A DNA stretch of 64,000 nucleotides. Source: Streptomyces sp. WZ.A104. GTDB taxonomy: Bacteria; Actinomycetota; Actinomycetes; Streptomycetales; Streptomycetaceae. This document shows, in pieces, positions 1 through 9,264 of this stretch (within the stretch, counting starts at the first letter, position 1; each line of letters opens with the position of its first letter). Made by a program: the position numbers and the translations under genes. The notes under the pieces are model-generated. The model was not told the DNA's origin and ran no database searches. It saw only the letters and a list, made by a program, of their open reading frames with translations. The DNA lies in NCBI RefSeq assembly GCF_002382885.1, contig NZ_NWVL01000038.1, forward strand, positions 1-64,000, in the 5' to 3' direction.

Positions 1-177
1 GGGCTCGGCGCTGGGTGAGGACCCGGGCGTGGACGCGGCGTCGGACTGGGGGCCCGCCGCGCCCCGCGCCGGGTCGGTGGGGGCGGAGGGCGTACCGGAG
101 GAGCAGCCGGTGAGCAACAGGGCCAGGGCGAGGAGCGGTGCGACGAGCAGGGCGGGCGGGCGGCGCGGGACGGACAC
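1..177 (-). CDS. Lipoprotein, N-terminal part (cut by window edge)
   Basis: The first 59 residues of a lipoprotein are visible; the rest lies left of the window. The start is a GTG at 177, preceded by a GAGGAG ribosome site (complement of 187-192) nine bases upstream. The N-terminus has two arginines, a hydrophobic run rich in Leu/Ala and the lipobox LLTGC, followed by a Ser/Pro/Ala/Thr-rich linker. This is a classical type II signal peptide, so the mature protein should be anchored to the outer face of the membrane. It lies downstream of aspS on the same strand but is separated from it by a strong terminator, so it is probably transcribed alone. The functional domain is not visible and no role can be assigned. 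Confidence 0.8.
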   Translation of the reverse strand, partial: MSVPRRPPALLVAPLLALALLLTGCSSGTPSAPTDPARGAAGPQSDAASTPGSSPSAEP

Positions 178-351
178 GGCGGCGGGCTCCTCGGGTGACG
201 GCGGACGGCGTGGCGGGGCGGGGCGGCACACAGTGTGAGAGGGGTGTCTCGGTGCCAGTCTTTGCCGCGCCCGGCCCGGCCGAACCCGAACCGGGGCCAT
301 CCGGCTGTACCGCGTCGCCCGCCGGTCACCGGCTCTTCCGCGCATGCAACG

Positions 352-385
352 AAACAGCCCCCGATCGGGTGATCGGGGGCTGTTT
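352..385 (-). terminator. Rho-independent-type hairpin after aspS
   Basis: A perfect 15-bp stem (352-366 paired with 371-385) with a GGGT loop lies 35 bases beyond the aspS stop codon. It ends in a short T run in the aspS direction. Its upper arm shares five bases with the adjoining parS site. Confidence 0.85.
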
Positions 386-396
386 CACGTGAAACA
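381..396. other. parS: parS centromere site 1
   Basis: TGTTTCACGTGAAACA is a perfect 16-bp palindrome identical to the classical ParB-binding site of Bacillus and contains the 14-bp Streptomyces form. It lies between the aspS stop codon and its terminator, overlapping the terminator stem by five bases. ParB bound here would help condense and segregate the origin region. Confidence 0.9.
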
Positions 397-419
397 TCCG
401 CGGAGCGGGACGGTGCGCC

Positions 420-2216
420 CTACTTCTCCGAGGCGGGCTTCTCCGTCGCGCCCTTCGCGGCGACCGGCTTGCGCAGCTGGATGTTCAGCTCGCGCAGACG
501 GGTCTCGTCCAGCTCGGTCGGGGCGCCCATCATCAGGTCCTGGGCGTTGCCGTTGAGCGGGAAGGCGATCGTCTCGCGGATGTTGGGCTCGTCGGCGAGC
601 AGCATCACGATGCGGTCGACGCCCGGGGCGATGCCACCGTGCGGCGGGGCGCCGAGGCGGAACGCGCGGAGCATGCCCGCGAACTCGTGCTCGACGGTCT
701 CCCGGTCGTAACCGGCGATCTCGAAGGCCCTGAGCATGAGCTCGGGCTCATGGTTACGGATGGCGCCCGAGGACAGCTCGATGCCGTTGCAGACGATGTC
801 GTACTGCCAGGCCAGGATGTCCAGCGGGTCCTTCTCCTCCAGGTCGGCCAGGCCGCCCTGGGGCATCGAGAAGGGGTTGTGCGAGAAGTCGATCTTCCCG
901 GTCTCCTCGTCCCGCTCGTACATCGGGAAGTCGACGATCCAGCAGAACCGGAAGACGCCCTCCTCGAAGTGACCGGCGCGCTTGGCGGCCTCGACCCGGA
1001 CGGCCGACATGATCTTGGAGACCTCGTCGAACTCGCCCGCACCGAAGAAGACCGCGTGGCCCGGGACCAGCGAGAGGCGCTCGGTGAGCGTCTTCACATC
1101 GGTCTCGGTGAGGAACTTGGCGATGGGACCGGCCAGCGTGCCGTCCTCGCCCACCCGCACCCAGGCCAGGCCCTTGGCGCCGTGCTCGACGGCGTACTCA
1201 CCGAGGCCGTCGAAGAACTTCCGGGACTGGCCCGCGGTGTCCGGGACCGGCAGCGCGCGGACGTGCTTGCCCGCGAACGCCTTGAACCCGGAGTCGGCGA
1301 AGACATCCGAGATGTCGACAAGCTCCAGCTTGGCGCGCAGGTCCGGCTTGTCGTTGCCGTACTTCAGCATCGACTCGCGGAACGGAATGCGCGGGAACGG
1401 CGAGGTGACCTCACGGCCGTTGCCGAACTCGGTGAAGAGCTCGGTCATCAGCTTCTCGATCGGCTGGAAGACGTCCTCCTGCTCGACGAAGGACATCTCG
1501 ACGTCGAGCTGGTAGAACTCGCCCGGCGAACGGTCCGCACGGGCGTCCTCGTCGCGGAAGCAGGGCGCGATCTGGAAGTAGCGGTCGAAGCCCGAGATCA
1601 TCAGCAGCTGCTTGAACTGCTGCGGGGCCTGCGGCAGCGCGTAGAACTTGCCGGGGTTCAGCCGGGACGGGACGACGAAGTCACGCGCGCCCTCGGGGGA
1701 GGTCGCGGTGAGGATCGGGGTCGCCATCTCGTTGAAGCCGAGGGCCACCATCTTGGAGCGGATGGAGGCGATCACGGCCGAGCGCAGCATGATGTTGCGG
1801 TGCATGCGCTCGCGGCGCAGGTCGAGGAAGCGGTACTCCAGGCGCCGCTCCTCGTTGACGCCGTCCTCGGTGTTGATCGTGAACGGCAGCGGGCCGGCCT
1901 CGCCGAGCACCTCGACCTCGGTGACCTCGATCTCGACCTCACCGGTCGGCAGCTCCGGGTTGACGTTGTCGGCGCCGCGCGCGGAGACCTTGCCGTCGAT
2001 ACGGACGACGGTCTCCTTGGTCAGCTTCGCCAGGGCGTCGTTGCCGGGGGTGCCGGGGCGGGCGACGAGCTGAACCAGACCGTAGTGGTCGCGCAGATCG
2101 ATGAAGAGGATGCCGCCCAGGTCTCGGCGATTGTGCAGCCAGCCGCTCAGCCGGACGTCGGTGCCGACGTCAGAGGCGCGGAGCTCGCCGCAGGTGTGGG
2201 ACCTGTACCGATGCAT
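420..2216 (-). CDS. aspS: Aspartyl-tRNA synthetase
   Basis: This 598-residue protein charges tRNA-Asp with aspartate in the cytoplasm. The N-terminal OB-fold anticodon domain (about residues 1-110) begins MHRYRSHTCGEL. The class II catalytic core follows, with motif 2 at about 220-235 (FRDEDARADRSPGEF) and motif 3 near the C-terminus (APGVDRIVMLL, then NIRETIAFP). The long insertion between motifs 2 and 3 is the bacterial-type GAD domain, and the length is usual for bacterial AspRS. The short tail ends in a Lys/Ala/Glu stretch (KPVAAKGATEKPASEK). It is divergent from the SpoIIE-type gene, with 166 bases between the two starts. Whether it also charges tRNA-Asn cannot be judged safely by eye. 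Confidence 0.97.
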   Translation of the reverse strand: MHRYRSHTCGELRASDVGTDVRLSGWLHNRRDLGGILFIDLRDHYGLVQLVARPGTPGNDALAKLTKETVVRIDGKVSARGADNVNPELPTGEVEIEVTEVEVLGEAGPLPFTINTEDGVNEERRLEYRFLDLRRERMHRNIMLRSAVIASIRSKMVALGFNEMATPILTATSPEGARDFVVPSRLNPGKFYALPQAPQQFKQLLMISGFDRYFQIAPCFRDEDARADRSPGEFYQLDVEMSFVEQEDVFQPIEKLMTELFTEFGNGREVTSPFPRIPFRESMLKYGNDKPDLRAKLELVDISDVFADSGFKAFAGKHVRALPVPDTAGQSRKFFDGLGEYAVEHGAKGLAWVRVGEDGTLAGPIAKFLTETDVKTLTERLSLVPGHAVFFGAGEFDEVSKIMSAVRVEAAKRAGHFEEGVFRFCWIVDFPMYERDEETGKIDFSHNPFSMPQGGLADLEEKDPLDILAWQYDIVCNGIELSSGAIRNHEPELMLRAFEIAGYDRETVEHEFAGMLRAFRLGAPPHGGIAPGVDRIVMLLADEPNIRETIAFPLNGNAQDLMMGAPTELDETRLRELNIQLRKPVAAKGATEKPASEK

Positions 2217-2382
2217 CGTCGTTCATCCAGTCTTCGCGGTTGGGGGTGGATTGAGCCTCCCCAGGCTACCGCCCAGGGCCGGGCCGCTTCATTTCCCTTT
2301 GCGCTGCCCGCCCGCCCGGCCGCCGGGGCAGGTGGCCGCCCCTCGGTGGCGTCCGCCGATCAGATCTTCCTAAAGTGGGGCA

Positions 2383-4503
2383 ATGCGCACCGAGGAAGTC
2401 CTGGCCGCGATCGCGACGGGCCTGTGGCGCTGGGACAACGCAGCCGGCACGGTCACGCTCGACGCGGAGGCGGCCCGGCTGCTCGGCCTGCCGCCCGAGC
2501 CCGGCAGCTACCGGGAGTCGGCGGTGCGCTCCCGTTTCCATCCGGTCGACTGGAACGAGATCTACGGGGTCGTGAACCTCGCCGTCACCGAGGGCACCCT
2601 GGCCGAGGCGCGGCTGCGGATCGTCGACGAGCGCGGGCGGGTGCTGCGTACCGTGCGCAGCCGCTCCAAGCCGGTCATCCCCGACCGCGGGGGCACCGAG
2701 CACTACGTCCTCATCGGCACCCTCCAGGAGGTCGCCGAACCGCAGCCCGGCTCCTCCGATGTCTCGCACCCGCCGATCACCGGGGACTGGCGCCGCTCCC
2801 GGGAGGCGTTCCTGCTGGACGCCGGGCGGGCGCTGGCCGAGGCCCGGTCCACCGAGGAGGTGCTGCGGGTCGCCGGATCGCTGTCCATGCCCGGCTTCTC
2901 CCCGGACGGGCTCGCGGTCTTCGGGGCCGCCGGGGAGCGGCTGACCATCATCGGGCACCACGGGCACAACGTGGGGGACGAGGACCCCTTCACCGACATG
3001 CCGCTGGAGACCGATTACCCGGCCGCCGAGGTCGTCCGCACCGGCCGGGCGATCTACCTCCCGTCGCCGGAGGAGTACCGTCGCCGCTACCCCGCCACCT
3101 GGCCGCTCGCCCGGCGCTTCGGCCGGCAGTCCTGGGCCTTCCTGCCGCTGGTGTCCTCCGGCCGCACGATGGGCGCCTGGATGGCCGGGTTCAGGCATCC
3201 GGTGGGGTTCTCGCCCGACGAGCGCGCGGTGCTCTCCACGGTCGCCCGGATGCTCGCCCAGGCCCTGGCCCGCGCCGGGGTCGCCGAGACGGAGCGTGAG
3301 CTGTCACTCGGGCTCCAGCGCTCGATGATGCCGACCCTGGGACCGGACATCCCTGGTATGACGGTGGCCGCACGGTACGTGCCGACCGGCGGCGGGCTCC
3401 AGGTCGGCGGCGACTGGTACGACATGATCCCGCTGCCCAACGGACGCATCGCCCTGGTCATCGGGGACGTCCAGGGCCATGACGTCCGGGCCGCCGGACT
3501 GATGGGCCAGCTCCGCATCGCCCTGCGCGCCTACGCCTCCGAGGGGCACCGCCCGGACGCGGTGCTCTCCCGGGCCTCACGCTTCCTGTCCGGGCTCACC
3601 GACGCGTACGAGAGCGTGGAGGGCGACCAGGAGCCCCCGGCGCCGCGCTTCGCGACCTGCCTGTACGCGGAGGTGAACCCCGAGGCCGGGACCCTGGACA
3701 TCGCCCGTGCGGGCCATCCGGACCCGGTGGTGATCAGCGCCGACGGCACCGCGGTGATCCGGCAGACGGCGGGCGGGCTGCCGCTCGGCATCGAGACGGA
3801 CTCGGACTACCCCACCACCCGGGTGGTCCTGGAACCCGGCGAGACGATCATGCTGTGCACGGATGGCCTGATCGAGACCGGCGGACACGACATGGCCACC
3901 GGCTGGACCCGGCTGCGCCCGGTCCTGGAGGAGCCCACCGAGGATCTGGAGGGGATGGCCGACGCGCTGGTCCAGGCCGTGCACGGGCCGACCTCGCACT
4001 ACACGACGGGACCGCTCGCGGACCGGCGCGAGGACGACATCGCGGTCCTGGTGCTGCGGCGCGAGATCGCCCCGGCCCGGGAGGCCCCGCCGCGCCGCAG
4101 CGTCCTGACCATCGCGCAGGCCGAACCCGAGCGGGTCTCGGTGGGGCGGCAGCTCGTACGGGAGCTGCTGCACGACTGGAGCGACCCGGAGCAGGTCGAC
4201 TCGGCGGTCCTGATGGTCTCCGAGATGGCCACCAACGTGCTCGTCCACACGGACGGGGACGCGCTGATGGTGGCGGAGGTCGCCGGGGAGCGGGGGGAGC
4301 GGCGGCTGCGCGTCGAAGTGGCCGACGCCAGCGACGAGCTGCCGCACAAACGGCGGCCCGGCGAGATGGCGTCCAGCGGGCGGGGGCTGGTGCTGATGGA
4401 GATGCTGGCGGACGCGTGGGGGGTGGACCCGCGGGGGGAGGGGAAGTCGATCTGGTTCGAGCTGTACGAGTCGCACCAGCCGGGAGAGCCGGCGAAGGCC
4501 TGA
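2383..4503 (+). CDS. PAS-GAF-SpoIIE phosphatase with C-terminal anti-sigma-type ATPase domain
   Basis: A 706-residue signalling protein of the partner-switching type. A PAS-like fold occupies about residues 1-115 and a GAF sensor about 130-300. A PP2C/SpoIIE phosphatase domain spans about 305-555, with the metal-site signatures GGDWYDM and VIGDVQGHD. An RsbW-like histidine-kinase ATPase domain fills about 570-700, with N-box EMATNVLVH and glycine box SGRGLVLMEML. Such proteins dephosphorylate anti-sigma antagonists and may also act on sigma factors directly; partners cannot be read from this sequence. No transmembrane segment is apparent. A TAAAGT at 2371-2376 lies seven bases before the ATG and no ribosome site is evident, so the transcript may be leaderless. 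It converges on the AI-2E family gene with only ten bases between the stops. Confidence 0.9.
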   Translation: MRTEEVLAAIATGLWRWDNAAGTVTLDAEAARLLGLPPEPGSYRESAVRSRFHPVDWNEIYGVVNLAVTEGTLAEARLRIVDERGRVLRTVRSRSKPVIPDRGGTEHYVLIGTLQEVAEPQPGSSDVSHPPITGDWRRSREAFLLDAGRALAEARSTEEVLRVAGSLSMPGFSPDGLAVFGAAGERLTIIGHHGHNVGDEDPFTDMPLETDYPAAEVVRTGRAIYLPSPEEYRRRYPATWPLARRFGRQSWAFLPLVSSGRTMGAWMAGFRHPVGFSPDERAVLSTVARMLAQALARAGVAETERELSLGLQRSMMPTLGPDIPGMTVAARYVPTGGGLQVGGDWYDMIPLPNGRIALVIGDVQGHDVRAAGLMGQLRIALRAYASEGHRPDAVLSRASRFLSGLTDAYESVEGDQEPPAPRFATCLYAEVNPEAGTLDIARAGHPDPVVISADGTAVIRQTAGGLPLGIETDSDYPTTRVVLEPGETIMLCTDGLIETGGHDMATGWTRLRPVLEEPTEDLEGMADALVQAVHGPTSHYTTGPLADRREDDIAVLVLRREIAPAREAPPRRSVLTIAQAEPERVSVGRQLVRELLHDWSDPEQVDSAVLMVSEMATNVLVHTDGDALMVAEVAGERGERRLRVEVADASDELPHKRRPGEMASSGRGLVLMEMLADAWGVDPRGEGKSIWFELYESHQPGEPAKA

Positions 4504-4513
4504 TTCCGGAGGC

Positions 4514-5623
4514 CTACGGGGCGGCGGGGCCGCTGGACGGGCCGGGTTCGCCGCCCGACGGGCCGGAAGGCGGCCCCGAGGGCGCCCCGTACCCCTTCCG
4601 CAGCTCCCCCAGCACGCCGAAGGCCGCCGCGCACAGGGGCACGGCCAGCAGCATGCCGAGCAGGCCCGCCACGCTCGCTCCCGCCGTCAGCGCGACCATG
4701 ATCACGGCTGGGTGCATCTGGACCGTACGGCTCTGGATCATCGGCTGGAGCACATGCCCCTCCAGCACCTGGACCGCGAGCACCACCCCCAGGGCCCACA
4801 GGGCGATCACGAACCCCCGGTCGGCCAGTGCGACGAGCACGGCGACCGCGCCGGAGATGAAGGCCCCGAGGTACGGGATGTACGCGCCGACGAAGACCAG
4901 CGCACCGAGCCCCACCGCCCCCGGTACGTCCAGGATCAGCAGGCCCACCGTGATGCACACGGCGTCGATGAGGGCGATGAACGTCGTACCGCGCATGAAG
5001 CCCTCGACGGCCTCGAAGGCCCGGCGCCCCATGGCCTCCACCAGGTCGCCGGTGCCGCGCGGGGCCACCGAGTGGGCGAGGTTCACGGCCCGGTCCGAGT
5101 CGCGCAGGAAGAAGAAGGTCAGCAGCAGGGCCAGCACGCTGGTCGCCACGAGGGTCCCGACCAGGCTGAGACCGCTGAGCAGACCGCCCGCCGCGCTCGC
5201 CCCGAACTTCTCGACCAGGTTCTGCGCGTTGTCGGCGAGGCTGTCGACGTCCGTGACACCCGCGATGTCCAGGTGGTCGACGACCCACTGACCGGCGTCC
5301 TTCAGCGAGGCGACGATCTGGGCACCGGAGTCGACGAGGGCGGTGACGACGATGTATCCGGCCCCGCCGACCACCGCCACGAGGGCCGCGCAGGTCAGGC
5401 CCGCGGCCAGGGACCGGTTGAGCCTGCGGGCGGTGAGCCGGCGGTGGACGGGGCCGAGCAGCGCGGTCCCGAGAAGGGCGAGGAGTACCGGGGTGACCGC
5501 GGTCTTGAGGGCGACGACCAGCCAGACAGCGACGGCGGCGACGGCCACGACGAGCAGGACCACCCCGCACCAGGCTGCCGTGCGACGGGCGTCGTCGGGG
5601 AGGAGGGGCTTGGATGCGGGCAC
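4514..5623 (-). CDS. AI-2E family transporter (PerM-like membrane protein)
   Basis: A 369-residue polytopic membrane protein. Two hydrophobic segments near the N-terminus, a soluble loop (about 100-150) and a cluster of later segments match the AI-2E exporter/PerM family, as does the conserved region VFVGAYIPYLGAFISG. Members export autoinducer-2, Na+ or other solutes; the substrate here is unknown. The tail is a Pro/Ser/Gly-rich cytoplasmic extension. The start is a GTG at 5623. A GGGAGG sequence abuts it with no spacer, and a terminator hairpin ends only 15 bases upstream, so the gene may be read from a leaderless transcript or begin slightly downstream. Confidence 0.85.
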   Translation of the reverse strand: MPASKPLLPDDARRTAAWCGVVLLVVAVAAVAVWLVVALKTAVTPVLLALLGTALLGPVHRRLTARRLNRSLAAGLTCAALVAVVGGAGYIVVTALVDSGAQIVASLKDAGQWVVDHLDIAGVTDVDSLADNAQNLVEKFGASAAGGLLSGLSLVGTLVATSVLALLLTFFFLRDSDRAVNLAHSVAPRGTGDLVEAMGRRAFEAVEGFMRGTTFIALIDAVCITVGLLILDVPGAVGLGALVFVGAYIPYLGAFISGAVAVLVALADRGFVIALWALGVVLAVQVLEGHVLQPMIQSRTVQMHPAVIMVALTAGASVAGLLGMLLAVPLCAAAFGVLGELRKGYGAPSGPPSGPSGGEPGPSSGPAAP

Positions 5624-5637
5624 CCTCCCACCCGATC

Positions 5638-5673
5638 ACGGGGGGCGTCGGCGGGCCCGCCGACGCCCCCCGT
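5638..5673 (-). terminator. 36-bp perfect inverted repeat, terminator of the ABC permease gene
   Basis: Positions 5638-5655 pair perfectly with 5656-5673 (GC-rich, no loop bases beyond the tip). It lies downstream of the ABC permease stop (5830) and just upstream of the AI-2E family gene start, so it should separate the two transcription units. Confidence 0.75.
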
Positions 5674-5829
5674 ATGGGTGACAAGCCGTCACATGCCATG
5701 AAACAACGGAACCCTGACGGACACCCCGTCGCGGCATTCCCCGTGCGGTGGAACGACTTCACCACGCCCCGCCCGAGCACATCCGTGCACACTGGCCCGC
5801 GTCCGGTCCACCTGCGGGCCGGCCGCCGG

Positions 5830-8034
5830 TCAGTCCGCTGTGGGCCGCCAGCCCCGGGCCGCCCGGACCGATGCCCGGGCGCCCCAGGCGGTGAGCACGA
5901 TCGCGCCGCACAGCGCTGCCAGGGTCGTCGGCGCGAGAGAGGCCAGGGATATCACCGTGGGCCGGTCGATCTGGATGGGTGCGGCGAGCCAGACCGAGGT
6001 GAATGCGCCGATCCCCACCGCCAGCAGGGAGGGCAGCAGGAGCGACCACAAGGCCGTGGTCCCGAACACCGCCCACCGCCCGGTGAGCACACCGAGGGGG
6101 GCCAGCTCACGCCCGTGCCGGACGAACTCCCCCATCGCTCCCAGCCCCGCCGCCAGGGCGACGACGAACATGCCGGCGGCCGCCAGCAGCCGGATCCAGC
6201 GTGTGGCCGCCTCCAGACCTCCGACGGCGCTGAGATAGAAACCGCCGACCGACGTGACGTTCGCCGCCGCGCCCAGATGCTCGTACGCCAGTTGCTTCAG
6301 CTGCCCGATCGGCAGATCCTCGTGCGGTGCGGCGGTGTTGACGAGTACCAGGGTCACGGAGATGTCGTCAGTCGTGCGCCAGCCCGCCGTCGCGCCGCGT
6401 TGTGCGGAGACCGAAGCGGTGTCGTACGTGCTCCATGACACCAGCTCCCGCAGCCGCGCATCGGATCCCCCGCCGGGGATGGGCACAGGGGCGGACGTGC
6501 AGGGCACGTTCAGCGCCTTGAGTACATCACACGAGCCGATCAGCCGGGCGGTGCTCGTCACGGTGTCGTCATCGGTCGCCACGCGCAGCACCGCGGTCTC
6601 CACCCCGTCGGGAAGCGACTGCTCGAAGGCGGCCAGCCGCCTCGTGGAGTCCGGATGGTCCACGGTCAGCACGCTGCTGCCGATCCTGTCCAGAGTGGTC
6701 AGGGCACGGGCGGAGTTTTCGCCGAACACCCCGCCCCACAACTGCGCCTGCGCCGCCAGTCCGATGGCCAGTGTCAGTGAGGCGACGAGGCGGACGGTGG
6801 CCTGCGGATGGGTGGCCAGGCGGCGGCCCGCGATGAGGCCCCCGCTCGATCCGACACGGCGTCCCCACCTGGCCAGCTGCCCTCCGAGTCCCCCACAGAG
6901 CATGCCCACCGCGGCTGGGAGCGTCGCGAAGACCAGGGCGGTGCCGAGGACGTAGAACGGCAGCTTCATGTCGTCGGCCATGAGCTCGGTGCCGCGCACC
7001 GTCACCAGCAGGACGGGCGCGAATGCGATCCCGGCGAACCGGTACAGCCTGCCGCGGCGTACGGTCGGCCGGGCCCCGCTCCGCTGCACGCCGTCGGCTC
7101 TCGGCTGCAGCAGCACCGCCGTCGCGAGCAGGGCGACCGGAGCGGCCAGCAGAGCGACGATCAACCCCGGTACGGCGGCAGTCGCGTCCGGGCGGTAGAG
7201 CCGGAAGTCGACGATGGGGAGAGGCACATCGGTCAGCAGTGCGGGGGCGAGGGCGAGCGCGGCCAAGAAGGTACCGGCGAGCACCGGCGCAGCGGCCTCA
7301 CCGACAGTGAAACAGGCGCGCGCCCGCGCGCTGGCCCCCAGCACGGCCAGCAGGCGCGACCGCCGGTCGCGGGCCACCGCACCGACACGTACCGCCACGG
7401 TGATCAGGAGGACCACGGGCAGGAGCACCAGACCGGCCAGGGCGCCGTAGAACTGTTCCGGGGGCGGCAGATTGGCGTCCTCACCGAACGGGGACGCGTC
7501 GGCCCCGCCGAAACCCACCGCCTGGAACGACTCGGCGTCGAGATCGTCCGCACCCCCGGCGGGGCGGGCGTACGCCAGTAGCTCTGCGGGGGCCTGCAGA
7601 CCCTCTGTGCCGATCAGGCCGACGGACTTCCCGTACCGGTTGCCGATGTGCTCCGCAGTGCCGGCACCGGCCTCCGCGAGCGCAGGCGAGAGAACGGCTT
7701 CCCCCGGTTCCGGCCAGCGGTTGAGGCCCGGAGGCAGCGGCGCGTCGGCCCGCAGAGGCACCAGCCAGACCACCTGGAAGGCGGTGGTTCCGACCATGTC
7801 CGTCACAGGCTGGGCTATCAGGTTCGCGTCGCGGGCCCCCGGCACCCAGTCGATGGCTCGCTCGTGGCTGCGCTGCGCACGGCCGTCGAACGAACTCTGC
7901 GCCAGCACGAGGACGCCCAGACCTACGGCGAGCAGAAAGGCAGCGACGGTCAGCAGCCAGCCGCGGATCCTGCCCGCCTCGGCCGCCCTCGCCGCGCCCC
8001 GACCGATCCGCAGCATCTGCGCCATCGCGCTCAT
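5830..8034 (-). CDS. FtsX-type ABC transporter permease
   Basis: A 734-residue permease starting at an ATG that overlaps the stop codon of the ATPase gene (ATGA), so the two are translationally coupled. Visible are one membrane segment near residues 25-45, a large extracytoplasmic part, a cluster of three segments in the middle (about 215-310), two further segments (about 330-385), a second extracytoplasmic part and three C-terminal segments. This MacB/FtsX-like layout with duplicated modules is typical of exporters or mechanotransmitters that act on peptides, lipoproteins or antibiotics rather than nutrient importers. It is the last gene of a minus-strand unit that begins upstream with a small secreted protein. 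Export of or immunity to that protein is an inference from gene order. Confidence 0.85.
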   Translation of the reverse strand: MSAMAQMLRIGRGAARAAEAGRIRGWLLTVAAFLLAVGLGVLVLAQSSFDGRAQRSHERAIDWVPGARDANLIAQPVTDMVGTTAFQVVWLVPLRADAPLPPGLNRWPEPGEAVLSPALAEAGAGTAEHIGNRYGKSVGLIGTEGLQAPAELLAYARPAGGADDLDAESFQAVGFGGADASPFGEDANLPPPEQFYGALAGLVLLPVVLLITVAVRVGAVARDRRSRLLAVLGASARARACFTVGEAAAPVLAGTFLAALALAPALLTDVPLPIVDFRLYRPDATAAVPGLIVALLAAPVALLATAVLLQPRADGVQRSGARPTVRRGRLYRFAGIAFAPVLLVTVRGTELMADDMKLPFYVLGTALVFATLPAAVGMLCGGLGGQLARWGRRVGSSGGLIAGRRLATHPQATVRLVASLTLAIGLAAQAQLWGGVFGENSARALTTLDRIGSSVLTVDHPDSTRRLAAFEQSLPDGVETAVLRVATDDDTVTSTARLIGSCDVLKALNVPCTSAPVPIPGGGSDARLRELVSWSTYDTASVSAQRGATAGWRTTDDISVTLVLVNTAAPHEDLPIGQLKQLAYEHLGAAANVTSVGGFYLSAVGGLEAATRWIRLLAAAGMFVVALAAGLGAMGEFVRHGRELAPLGVLTGRWAVFGTTALWSLLLPSLLAVGIGAFTSVWLAAPIQIDRPTVISLASLAPTTLAALCGAIVLTAWGARASVRAARGWRPTAD

Positions 8035-8762
8035 GCCACCGCCTCGGTCAGCCGACCGCCGACGAGGCGCACGGTCCTGTCCGCGCGTGCGGCCACCGCC
8101 GCGTCGTGCGTGACGACCAGCAGTCCGCAGCCGGTCTCCTTCGGAAGACCGAAAAGCAGATCCGAGACGGATTCCCGGTTCCGCTCGTCCAGAGCGCCGG
8201 TGGGCTCGTCAGCGAGCAGAAGCGACGGCTTGTTGATCAATGCCCGTGCCACGGCGGTCCGTTGGCGCTCACCGCCGGACAGCTGGGAGGTAGCGACCGT
8301 ATCGGCGGACACCCCAAGCCGCGCCAGCAGCGATGCCGCCTGCTCGAACGCCGCGGACCGGCGGGCACCGGACAGGAGAGCGGCCACCGCGACGTTCTCC
8401 ACCGGAGTCAGCTCCGGCAGCAACTCGCCGAACTGGAAGATCGTGCCGATGTGAGCACGCCGGTGCCCGGCGAGCTTGCGCGGCCGCATCCTGGTGACGT
8501 CAGCGCCCGCCACCTTCACCCGCCCGGCTGTCGGCCGGTCGAGTCCCAGTAAGCACATCAGCAGCGTGCTCTTGCCGCTGCCACTCGGACCGGTCACCGC
8601 GACGGACTCTCCGCTGCGCAAGGTGAGATCCACATCATCGAGCAGCGATCTCCCCGGCACTTCCACGCAAAGCCCTTCCACTTCGAGCATGGGTTCCTCG
8701 GAGGGGGAGACATCCGCCGACGCGGCGAACCCTTGGGCCAAAAAGCTTTGAGAGTCAGTCAT
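8031..8762 (-). CDS. ABC transporter ATP-binding protein (LolD/MacB class)
   Basis: A 243-residue ATPase with Walker A GPSGSGKST at residues 58-66, signature LSGGERQR, Walker B LLLADEP and a switch histidine in VVTHDA. It powers the adjoining FtsX-type permease, to which it is coupled by a four-base overlap. The ATG at 8762 follows GAGGATAA. Codon 71 (complement of 8550-8552) is TTA, the codon read only by the bldA tRNA in Streptomyces, so translation should be delayed until development or late growth. The first 24 residues precede the conserved ABC fold and could be a variable extension. Confidence 0.9.
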   Translation of the reverse strand: MTDSQSFLAQGFAASADVSPSEEPMLEVEGLCVEVPGRSLLDDVDLTLRSGESVAVTGPSGSGKSTLLMCLLGLDRPTAGRVKVAGADVTRMRPRKLAGHRRAHIGTIFQFGELLPELTPVENVAVAALLSGARRSAAFEQAASLLARLGVSADTVATSQLSGGERQRTAVARALINKPSLLLADEPTGALDERNRESVSDLLFGLPKETGCGLLVVTHDAAVAARADRTVRLVGGRLTEAVA

Positions 8763-8789
8763 TTATCCTCAAAGGGTGATCTGCGCGCC

Positions 8790-8823
8790 GGGGTGGAGGC
8801 GCCCGAACAGCCATCTCCACCCC
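8790..8823 (-). terminator. Hairpin between secreted-protein gene and ABC ATPase gene
   Basis: A nine-base perfect stem (8790-8798 with 8815-8823) lies in the 163-base gap between the secreted-protein stop and the ATPase start. It has no clear T run, so it may attenuate rather than stop read-through into the ABC genes. Confidence 0.5.
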
Positions 8824-8925
8824 GGACACCGGACAGGTTCATCCGGAAAGGCTATGCGCGATCGACACGTGGCACCGACCTGCGGAGAGAGCCGGGCGGC
8901 GCGGTCGACCGCGCGACGGCCCGCG

Positions 8926-9264
8926 CTATCGCGACACCCAACCACTGCAGTCGTCCGGCCAGTTGTTCTTGTACTCGCACGCCTTCACCGAATAGATGCG
9001 CGCGCCGGCACCGCTCTTCACGGTGCTGGCATAGCCGTTCTTGTTCCACTTGGTACGGACCGAACCGCCTTCGCCCGACCGCTTGTACTGGCCCTTGACC
9101 TTGGCGTCGTTGTCGTGAGTCTTGACGACCGCAATGCGCTTGCGGCTGTCGATGGTCTTGGCGGTGACTTCGTCGACCGAGGCCGAGATAGCGAAAGCCG
9201 GGGCGGCCGCGGTCAGCGCCATGACGGCAACACCCGACAGAGCGACCTTCTTCATGATCTTCAT
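8926..9264 (-). CDS. Small secreted cationic protein with one cysteine pair
   Basis: A 112-residue exported protein. The ATG at 9264 is chosen because AAGGG lies six bases before it and the frame opens directly into a signal peptide (MKIMKK, then a hydrophobic run ending in APAFA). The predicted mature part is about 87 residues, strongly basic (about 17 Lys/Arg against 9 Asp/Glu), with exactly two cysteines at 96 and 106 that could form a small C-terminal disulfide loop containing NNWPDD. The C-terminus is SGWVSR. I do not recognise a named family with certainty; small secreted Streptomyces proteins with a similar C-terminal pattern exist. It lies directly upstream, on the same strand, of an exporter-type ABC pair and is divergent from a LuxR-type regulator. 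Confidence 0.75.
   Translation of the reverse strand: MKIMKKVALSGVAVMALTAAAPAFAISASVDEVTAKTIDSRKRIAVVKTHDNDAKVKGQYKRSGEGGSVRTKWNKNGYASTVKSGAGARIYSVKACEYKNNWPDDCSGWVSR

Noticed and set aside
639..3299. Very long plus-strand open frame antisense to aspS
   Set aside because: Composition is that of a GC-rich shadow frame (Arg/Gly/Asp/Leu repeats), and it crosses both aspS and the SpoIIE-type gene, which have clear conserved motifs.
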